Source of the DNA: an uncultured Campylobacter sp.
GTDB taxonomy: Bacteria > Campylobacterota > Campylobacteria > Campylobacterales > Campylobacteraceae
Assembly: GCF_938039205.1 (NCBI RefSeq)
Contig: NZ_CALHVM010000008.1
Span: 1 to 5,811 of the forward strand
Length of the DNA: 5,811 bases
Reading direction: 5' to 3'
Shown: piece by piece, positions 1 through 4,985 of the stretch
How the letters are laid out: each line of letters opens with the position of its first letter
Position numbering within the stretch: the stretch's first letter is position 1
The notes under the pieces: model-generated
What the model was told of the DNA's origin: nothing
Database searches by the model: none
What the model saw: the letters and a program-made list of their open reading frames with translations, nothing else
Program-made: the position numbers and the translations under genes

Positions 1-326
1 CCTTTATTAAATATATAGGTATCATCGCCGTAACCACCGTTTAAGGTGTCGTTGCCAAGACCGCCGTTTAGTGTATCATTACCATCTCCACCTTGCAAAT
101 TATCACTGCCCATGCCACCGATTAAAGTGTCATTTCCATTTTCTCCGTAAAGTGTATCGTTGCCGTCTCCTCCAAATAATTGGTCATTGCCATCATCCCC
201 ATGCAGCTCATCATTTCCGTCATTTCCATTTATAGTGTCGTTTCCGTTTCCACCATATATTATGTCATCTCCGCCAAGTCCAGATATGATATTATCTTTC
301 ATATCGCCGTATAAATTATCATTACC
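1..326 (-). repeat. RTX nonapeptide block 3 (about 11 repeats, continues past window edge)
   Basis: Tandem glycine/aspartate nonapeptides of the form GGxGxDxLx, for example DGNDTLYGE, NGNDTLIGG and LGNDTLNGG, encoded by ~27-bp units on the minus strand. They run from residue 1210 of the RTX protein to the edge. The last visible unit ends in DDTYIF, the usual form of the terminal repeat of an RTX block. Such repeats form calcium-binding parallel beta-rolls. The regular spacing comes from the protein code; it is not a CRISPR array. Confidence 0.95.
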
Positions 327-3300
327 TTGTGTCGGTTGTGGTGCTAAAATTTCAATTATTTTATTAATATCCCACTGGGTGCCGTTTTGAAAGATGATTT
401 TTTCTATAGCTCCATTTCCTATATCGCCGTTGTATTCGAAAAAATTATCTATTTGAATAACATCATTGGTCTTGGCTTTATTATCATCTAGTCTGGTAAT
501 GTAAATAGAAGTTTTGTTGCGAGTTAGTTCGATATTTTCAGGTTTTATATTTTTAGAAAATACGATGCCATCCACACCGGCACTGTCATAAACTCTATCT
601 TTTCCAAATAATATATCGAAATAATACATATCATTTCCGGCTCCGCCAAATAGCGTATCATCGCCACGACCGCCTATGATAATATTATCTTTATTATCTC
701 CGCTTAAATTATCATTTCCAGCTGTCCCTTCTACCGAATTGATCACAAATTTTAAATTTTCAATTTCGCTTAGCCACCCAGCTTCAATCGTTTCAAATAC
801 ACTTTGATATTTTGTGTTGTAAGTGCCTAAATTCTTTGCGGTATTTATTAGTTCTCTAGCTCGTATAATGTTATCTGCGGAAATGTCTGCATAATCAACA
901 TTTGGTAATAAATCGGCAATCCTATCTTTTAAAGTTTTAAAAGCCATGCTTAAATCGCCCGTTTGATTTTTCTCCCATTGCAAAGGTAAGATACCTGCAA
1001 ACAAATCTTTAAATTCGCTTTGAGCGGAAATTTGAGCTTGTACGTATTTGACAAATTTATTAAACTCATCTATCAAAAGCGGTGCTGCCTGACCATGCGG
1101 GTTTGGGTCATGTTCTCCCCAGCACCAAATTCCAAGATAACCTTTACCGGTTAAATGCTCTAGTGCAACCAATTGACGAGCATCCATTACATGTGAATAA
1201 ATTTTTTTCGGATCTCTTGCGTTTGGATTTATTTGATCCGAGCTGGCCCAACGATAGATTATGTCATTTATCATCTCATTTTGTTTGGCTTTATCTGAGG
1301 CAATGTAGTTTTGAACCATTGTTTGTAAAACTTTATCTTTTGCCATAGCTTGGTGTAAATTCAAAACTTCTCCAAATGCATAAATTTGCGGAAGCGCTTC
1401 TATTTCAGCAGACAAGACAATCTTTTCTCCTACATATCTTGTATCTGCCGTGAAAGTATCAAGCCAGACATCGCTGATTGTAGTTGTATTTCCATTTGTA
1501 AAGGTTATATTTGAAGTTTGTCTGTGTTCGTTGCCGTTTTCATCGATGAAGTTACTATTTGTGTAGTTTAAATTTATCTCTTTTATGCCAAGCTCTTTTA
1601 GAGATTTTAATTCGTTGTCGTCTAGTTTAGCGTTTTGGTTGGCATCTTGCCAAATTGCTAAGCTTTCATAGCCCCATAAGTCCAGTTCGTTTATCACTCC
1701 ATCTTTGTTTTCATCGAATTCTTTTAGGGCCTCAAAGCCGTTATTAGCTAAGCCTCCATCTCTTAGTAAAGTATGATTTCCAAATAGTTCGCTTCCGTTT
1801 GTTATGCTATTTGCGATTAAGGTTTTATTGACTAAAATTCCGTCATTTTTATCTATCCAAGAGGTATTTTCTGCGAATTTATTATTATCTAGGTCGAAGT
1901 ATGTTTTACCGTTTTTTCTTGATATTGTTTTTACTCCGTCACCGTTTAAGTCAATCACAATAGGTGAAGTTTTAGTTGAAGCCGGAGTCATATCCGGGAA
2001 AGTATCGTTCGGGCTGTCATCTTCATCGTCATCGATTATTTTACCGATACCGTGTTTTAATATCTTGGCTTTTAGTTTATCTGAGGTTTGGATGATTATA
2101 GGAGTTACATCAAATTCCCTATCCTCTTGTTTGATCGTATTACCCTCCCATGTATAGGTATAGGTATTTCCCCGCTCGTATTGCGCTAAATTTAGATTGT
2201 ATTTTTTGATATATTCTTCGCTTGGATCACCGAAAAGATATTTTTTATCTCCTATTCCCAGTATAAGAAATTCACCTTTTTCGATAGAGCCTTGTAGCGA
2301 AATATTAAAATCTAACGACTTTTTACCGCTATCTCCTTCATTTGTTTGGTTGTCGCTTATGCTTATACCTATCTCACCTGGATCGAGGAGGGTTATATCT
2401 AAGCTACTATTATTCTTATGGAAATTATATATAGTTAATGTTTTTGCTTTGCCATTTTCTATCTTATTAACAGTGAGAGTATTAATGGGCTCATCCAGAC
2501 TATATGTTATATTTGCATTGTTTATATCTATATAAACTCCTCTGTCTTTATCATATTGCCCACCTATTAAAAGATTGTTATCGAAAAATACTTTTCCTGC
2601 GCCGTCTAAATCATTGATAATATCTTTATTACCCGCATAATACGTATCATATCCATCTCCACCATAAAGCTCATCAGCAGTGTCGTCATCTACCGATTGG
2701 CTAAAAGAGCCTATCAGGGTATCTTCCCCCTGGCCTCCATATAGTCTATCGCTTCCTTCGTCGCCGACTAAAACGTCTTTAGCGCCATCATCATTTTTCC
2801 CATCCCTATCGTGCCCGTAAAGTATATCATCGTATTTCGTACCGGCTATGATATCCGCTCCGGCGCCACCTATATAGGTTATGCCATTAGGGATGCGATC
2901 TTTATAATGGTTAAAGATTGCCAAAGGGATGGAGAATTTGGTATTTTTATTTAATTTAATTTCTACGTTATCGGCAAAATCAAAATTTTTGGCATGTGTT
3001 CCGATGATAATATTTGATTGCGAGGCATCATATATTACTAATTTCCCATTTTCGTCTAGATAATTTATAACACCGGATTTTTTAATATCCTTATACTCAA
3101 AATAATATGCTAAGGCCTCCATTACTAATTTAGATATTTGTATCTCGGCGTCTATACTGTTAGTAGGTATTTGTACATTTTCTAAACTGCCCATTAGGTA
3201 ATAGTCTAATTGTCCAATGGTTCCTACATTTATAGTCGCATCTTCCATTGGCGTTCCATCTTTCTTTGGCGTCATGTCTATTATAGGTTTTAACAATACT

Positions 3301-3953
3301 TTTTTGCCTATGTTGCTTGGATCGGTAGTTTGTTTTAGTACCCAATTTACAATATTTGCTATCGTAGAATTTGATTCGTAATCGAAGTCCCCCACATCAA
3401 ATTTATATTTTACGTTTTCTACGCATATTGGATTTAAATTCTCATCTAATACATAACGAATCTTATCAGTATCTAAGCCCACGGCTATACTGCCAAATAA
3501 AAAAGCGACTTTAGCAAAATCTTCATCTAATAAAGCGCGATTATAAAGATAAACTTTAGTAGTTGCCTTTTTGGCTTTTTCTTTCGTTTTATCATTTGCA
3601 TCATTATAGAATAGTTCTGCAAACTGATCTTGTGTCAAATAGTATTTGCCATCTTCAAATTTCTCACATTGATTCGCAGTCAGCTGTTTATTTCCATTGT
3701 TTAGGCTATTTTTCTTACTTGTTTTTCCGCTAAAAAATACTTCAAATAACCTAAAATCTTTAGCGTTTACAAATTCTCCCGCCTTCTCTAATAGTTCAAC
3801 GGTGCTATATTCCAACTCTATATTACCTTTTCTATCGATCCATTTGGTATCGGCTAGCTCCTCGGGTTTGGGAGCTTTTTCTTGGCCCCATAAATACCAA
3901 GATAAAATTTTTATAGCAAAATCTCCATCGATTAAACTTATTCCTTTAGGCAT
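1..3953 (-). CDS. Giant RTX calcium-binding exoprotein with FrpC-like self-processing module (C-terminus outside window)
   Basis: Secreted RTX protein, a presumed type I secretion substrate that folds outside the cell on binding calcium. The frame stays open from the ATG at 3953 to the window edge (1317 codons), with no stop or frameshift at the landmarks I checked. The start follows AGAAAGGA at 6 nt spacing. There is no signal peptide, as expected for a C-terminally signalled substrate. Domains: residues 1-357, a unique head I do not recognise; about 358-441, RTX block 1; about 525-645, Calx-beta-like; 664-834, FrpC SPM-like with EF-hand-type loops; about 835-1070, a mostly helical linker of the kind that follows this module in many RTX proteins (ALPQIYAFGEVLNLHQAM); about 1077-1112, RTX block 2; 1128-1200, haemolysin-type calcium-binding-related domain; 1210 to the edge, RTX block 3. 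No lipase, protease or pore-forming hydrophobic domain is visible, so activity is unknown: adhesin, FrpC-like cross-linker or toxin are all possible. The coding DNA is visibly more AT-rich than the exporter gene at the right end. Confidence 0.93.
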   Translation of the reverse strand, partial: MPKGISLIDGDFAIKILSWYLWGQEKAPKPEELADTKWIDRKGNIELEYSTVELLEKAGEFVNAKDFRLFEVFFSGKTSKKNSLNNGNKQLTANQCEKFEDGKYYLTQDQFAELFYNDANDKTKEKAKKATTKVYLYNRALLDEDFAKVAFLFGSIAVGLDTDKIRYVLDENLNPICVENVKYKFDVGDFDYESNSTIANIVNWVLKQTTDPSNIGKKVLLKPIIDMTPKKDGTPMEDATINVGTIGQLDYYLMGSLENVQIPTNSIDAEIQISKLVMEALAYYFEYKDIKKSGVINYLDENGKLVIYDASQSNIIIGTHAKNFDFADNVEIKLNKNTKFSIPLAIFNHYKDRIPNGITYIGGAGADIIAGTKYDDILYGHDRDGKNDDGAKDVLVGDEGSDRLYGGQGEDTLIGSFSQSVDDDTADELYGGDGYDTYYAGNKDIINDLDGAGKVFFDNNLLIGGQYDKDRGVYIDINNANITYSLDEPINTLTVNKIENGKAKTLTIYNFHKNNSSLDITLLDPGEIGISISDNQTNEGDSGKKSLDFNISLQGSIEKGEFLILGIGDKKYLFGDPSEEYIKKYNLNLAQYERGNTYTYTWEGNTIKQEDREFDVTPIIIQTSDKLKAKILKHGIGKIIDDDEDDSPNDTFPDMTPASTKTSPIVIDLNGDGVKTISRKNGKTYFDLDNNKFAENTSWIDKNDGILVNKTLIANSITNGSELFGNHTLLRDGGLANNGFEALKEFDENKDGVINELDLWGYESLAIWQDANQNAKLDDNELKSLKELGIKEINLNYTNSNFIDENGNEHRQTSNITFTNGNTTTISDVWLDTFTADTRYVGEKIVLSAEIEALPQIYAFGEVLNLHQAMAKDKVLQTMVQNYIASDKAKQNEMINDIIYRWASSDQINPNARDPKKIYSHVMDARQLVALEHLTGKGYLGIWCWGEHDPNPHGQAAPLLIDEFNKFVKYVQAQISAQSEFKDLFAGILPLQWEKNQTGDLSMAFKTLKDRIADLLPNVDYADISADNIIRARELINTAKNLGTYNTKYQSVFETIEAGWLSEIENLKFVINSVEGTAGNDNLSGDNKDNIIIGGRGDDTLFGGAGNDMYYFDILFGKDRVYDSAGVDGIVFSKNIKPENIELTRNKTSIYITRLDDNKAKTNDVIQIDNFFEYNGDIGNGAIEKIIFQNGTQWDINKIIEILAPQPTQGNDNLYGDMKDNIISGLGGDDIIYGGNGNDTINGNDGNDELHGDDGNDQLFGGDGNDTLYGENGNDTLIGGMGSDNLQGGDGNDTLNGGLGNDTLNGGYGDDTYIFNK
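351..572 (-). other. Haemolysin-type calcium-binding-protein-related domain (within the RTX protein)
   Basis: Residues 1128-1200 run from DGIVFSKNIKPENIEL through DVIQIDNFF to FQNGTQWDINKII. This order (I.P.ni.l, then D.I.I.nff, then I..I.F.dGt.W) is the signature of the domain that commonly separates RTX blocks in type I-secreted proteins. It sits between RTX blocks 2 and 3, as is typical, and is thought to have a structural role. The family was assigned by eye. Confidence 0.8.
618..722 (-). repeat. RTX nonapeptide block 2 (short)
   Basis: A short run of repeats at residues about 1077-1112: AGNDNLSGD, then DNIIIGGRGDD, then TLFGGAGNDMYYFD. It ends with the aromatic-rich capping unit that closes an RTX block. 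It follows the helical linker and directly precedes the calcium-binding-related domain. Confidence 0.93.
1452..1964 (-). other. FrpC-type self-processing module (SPM) homologue with Ser-Pro at the scissile position
   Basis: Residues 664-834 of the RTX protein (171 residues; the FrpC module is about 177). The module starts with PIVIDLNGDGVKTI and continues through FDLDNNKFAE, W699, DGILV, the conserved ELFG (722-725) and WQDANQN to LKELGIKEINL. Calcium-binding EF-hand-type loops are visible: DLNGDG (668-673), DENKDGVINELD (747-758) and a degenerate DANQNAKLDDNE (770-781, Ala in place of Gly). In Neisseria FrpC a calcium-bound module cleaves the Asp-Pro bond at its own N-terminus and links the new Asp end to a lysine. 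Here the residue before the module's Pro664 is Ser663 (tca codon), so the known anhydride chemistry should not be available. Homology is assigned from remembered motifs. Confidence 0.82.
2016..2375 (-). other. Calx-beta-like region (within the RTX protein)
   Basis: At residues about 525-645, GISISDNQTNEGDSG followed by LDFNISLQG matches the opening of Calx-beta domains (v.vsD....EGdsg...f.v.L). The stretch ends in GKIIDDDEDD, like the acidic calcium-binding end of that fold. The middle (YLFGDPSEEYIKKYNLNLA) is less typical. Calx-beta domains are calcium-binding beta sandwiches common in large secreted and adhesive proteins. The boundaries are approximate. Confidence 0.55.
2631..2879 (-). repeat. 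RTX nonapeptide block 1 (irregular)
   Basis: Residues about 358-441 contain GGAGADIIAG, DDILYGHD, a loop GKNDDGAKDVLVGDEG, SDRLYGGQGEDTLIGS, a 13-residue interruption (FSQSVDDDTADE) and LYGGDGYDTYYAG. The repeats are degenerate, with two insertions, unlike the clean C-terminal block. They separate the unique N-terminal head from the Calx-beta/SPM region. Confidence 0.88.
2880..3953 (-). other. Unique N-terminal head of the RTX protein, no family recognised
   Basis: Residues 1-358 carry no RTX repeat and no signal peptide. The sequence is mixed and lysine/aspartate-rich, with hydrophobic patches such as FAKVAFLFGSIAVGL (too short and too polar-flanked for a confident membrane helix) and LVMEALAYYFEY. 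There are two cysteines, in NQCEKF and NPICVEN. I see no catalytic motif. In FrpC the equivalent N-terminal part, ahead of the SPM, binds the partner FrpD; whether this head has a comparable role is inference. Confidence 0.6.
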
Positions 3954-3959
3954 AGTATA

Positions 3960-3967
3960 TCCTTTCT
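3960..3967 (-). promoter_or_regulatory. Ribosome binding site of the RTX gene
   Basis: AGAAAGGA on the minus strand, 6 nt before the ATG at 3953. It supports this start and suggests translation independent of the upstream gene. I saw no terminator hairpin in the 41-bp gap to the upstream gene, which fits an operon. Confidence 0.8.
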
Positions 3968-3994
3968 AAAAATTTCAGTTATTTGCTTGGCTTT

Positions 3995-4717
3995 TCAACC
4001 GCCTGTAAGTTCCCTGCCTTCCAGGTATTCTTTTTCTACATCGTATTTTACGTCGCCGCAATTATCAAAATAATACTCGGGCGAATTAGTGGGTTTTTCA
4101 TAGTATGTTTTTAAATTATATTCAGTCGGAATTTTATGAAATAGCAAAATAGACTTGGATTGTAAAAAGTCATTTCCGATGATATAATTTTTATCCAACA
4201 TAAGAAAGATGCTATCCTCGAAACACAAAATCAAAGGTTTTGTAAAACCGCCTATTTTATTGACGCTATCGACTTTCAAATATTGTTTTGGATCCGTTGC
4301 GCTCGCCTGTAGTTTCGTCATATATAAATCCTCAACGGTTTCTACGCTATCGCTCTTATTTTTTAAAATTTCAAGATAATTTTCAAAGCTCAAGTCTTTC
4401 ATCTCATAATAATCGGTAGGATACTTAGATTTTATGCCGTCGTTTTCTCTATACTTTGCGATCTTTTTTAATACAGTAATTTCTTTATCTAAAAATTCTC
4501 CGACGGCGCGTTTATACAGCTCCTCTTTAGGTAAAATTCTATCCTCTTTGAGGCAGTAGCCTTGTTTGTATTTATTGTAGTCAGGGAGGGAAACGACGGC
4601 AAAGCCTCGCGAGGTAGAGTAATCAGGCACGATGCGGATAAATGCGGCGCAAAGTATTATTATAAGAAGCAGTGTCCCCGCCAGGGCTTTAAATTTAATA
4701 GACTTATAGAATTTCAT
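3995..4717 (-). CDS. Hypothetical 240-residue membrane-anchored protein upstream of the RTX gene
   Basis: I do not recognise a family. The protein starts with a basic stretch (MKFYKSIKFK) and one hydrophobic segment, residues about 11-30 (ALAGTLLLIIILCAAFIRIV), so it is probably an inner-membrane-anchored or exported protein with a ~210-residue periplasmic part. Cys23 lies in the hydrophobic segment, but IILC lacks the small residue required at -1 of a lipobox, so a canonical lipoprotein is unlikely. Three further cysteines (55, 165, 220) would be periplasmic. The soluble part is rich in Lys, Glu and Tyr with no catalytic motif seen. The start is supported by AAAAGGACTGAT before the ATG and a TATAAT box upstream. 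The stop lies 41 bp before the RTX start on the same strand, so the two are probably cotranscribed. Neisseria frpD precedes frpC in the same way, which makes an RTX-binding partner a reasonable but unproven guess. Confidence 0.85.
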   Translation of the reverse strand: MKFYKSIKFKALAGTLLLIIILCAAFIRIVPDYSTSRGFAVVSLPDYNKYKQGYCLKEDRILPKEELYKRAVGEFLDKEITVLKKIAKYRENDGIKSKYPTDYYEMKDLSFENYLEILKNKSDSVETVEDLYMTKLQASATDPKQYLKVDSVNKIGGFTKPLILCFEDSIFLMLDKNYIIGNDFLQSKSILLFHKIPTEYNLKTYYEKPTNSPEYYFDNCGDVKYDVEKEYLEGRELTGG

Positions 4718-4722
4718 ATCAG

Positions 4723-4729
4723 TCCTTTT
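4723..4729 (-). promoter_or_regulatory. Ribosome binding site of the 240-residue protein gene
   Basis: AAAAGGA on the minus strand, 5 nt before the ATG at 4717. It decides the start codon and fits the N-terminal membrane anchor beginning at once after a short basic stretch. Confidence 0.75.
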
Positions 4730-4749
4730 CTTGCTATCCCTTAGCGCGG

Positions 4750-4755
4750 ATTATA
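4750..4755 (-). promoter_or_regulatory. Probable sigma70 -10 box for the leftward operon
   Basis: A perfect TATAAT in the context GCTATATAATCC on the minus strand. Transcription would start near 4743 and leave a leader of about 25 nt with the ribosome binding site. No TTGACA-like -35 is found at 17 bp, which is normal for Campylobacter-type sigma70 promoters. Confidence 0.6.
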
Positions 4756-4763
4756 TAGCCGCA

Positions 4764-4793
4764 TTTATAAAAGTATGCTTAAGCTTTATAAAA
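4764..4793. promoter_or_regulatory. Paired TTTATAAAA sites, 21 bp apart, possible operator
   Basis: TTTATAAAA occurs at 4764-4772 and again at 4785-4793. Each contains the self-complementary TTTATAAA, and a palindrome GCTTAAGC (4777-4784) lies between them. The 21-bp period is two helical turns, and the pair begins 8 bp upstream of the leftward -10 box, where an activator or repressor could bind. In AT-rich DNA such words can recur by chance, so the function is inferred from spacing and position. Confidence 0.35.
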
Positions 4794-4951
4794 TATTTCC
4801 AGGCTTTGTTTTAAAGCGGCTTCTTAAATTTTGACACTCTCCTGGTCATTCCTTCCCGCCGCACCATCGTTCTAGCTTAATAAATTCTTCAAATCCCTTA
4901 AATTTCTTTAAAATTCCTTCCGAATTTAAGCCCCGTTTCAAATAGACTTAA

Positions 4952-4957
4952 TAGAAT
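4952..4957 (+). promoter_or_regulatory. Candidate -10 box for the exporter gene
   Basis: TAGAAT (5 of 6 to TATAAT), 28 nt upstream of the exporter ATG. There is no recognisable -35. It is a weak call resting on position and the lack of a better box nearby. Confidence 0.3.
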
Positions 4958-4985
4958 TCCTTCAAATTTCACTCAAAGGTATTCG

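Larger units (their letters stand above)
4718..4985. other. Divergent intergenic region between the RTX operon and the exporter gene
   Basis: These 268 bp hold the control signals for both directions: the leftward promoter and TTTATAAAA pair near 4750-4793, and a weak rightward -10 candidate near 4952. The right half (4880-4970) is AT-rich with recurring AAATTC(C)TTC words. I found no convincing small gene, tRNA or terminator hairpin. Confidence 0.6.

Noticed and set aside
1..326. Regularly spaced repeats that could suggest a CRISPR array
   Set aside because: The ~27-bp period is continuous coding for RTX nonapeptides with no unique spacers.
160..390. Open frame of 76 codons on the plus strand with many Ser, Pro and Phe
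   Set aside because: It is the antisense shadow of the RTX repeat block; the residue bias comes from the complement of Gly/Asp/Asn codons.
1082..2535. Plus-strand open frames at 1082-1348, 1804-2157 and 2197-2535
   Set aside because: They lie antisense to the continuous, domain-rich RTX frame and show no family motif or good ribosome binding site.
3160..3969. Short frames at 3160-3345 (minus) and 3697-3969 (plus)
   Set aside because: Both overlap the RTX head out of frame or antisense and have no independent support.
4640..4660. Possible lipobox around Cys23 of the 240-residue protein
   Set aside because: The sequence IILC has Leu at -1 where Gly, Ala or Ser is needed, so a signal peptidase II site is unlikely.
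4562..4744. 60-codon plus-strand frame at the start of the 240-residue gene
   Set aside because: It is antisense to a gene with a good start, ribosome binding site and membrane anchor.
4831..4836. Perfect TTGACA as a -35 box for the exporter gene
   Set aside because: No -10-like hexamer occurs at 16-18 bp downstream (the position reads TCCCGC), and it lies 150 bp from the start codon.
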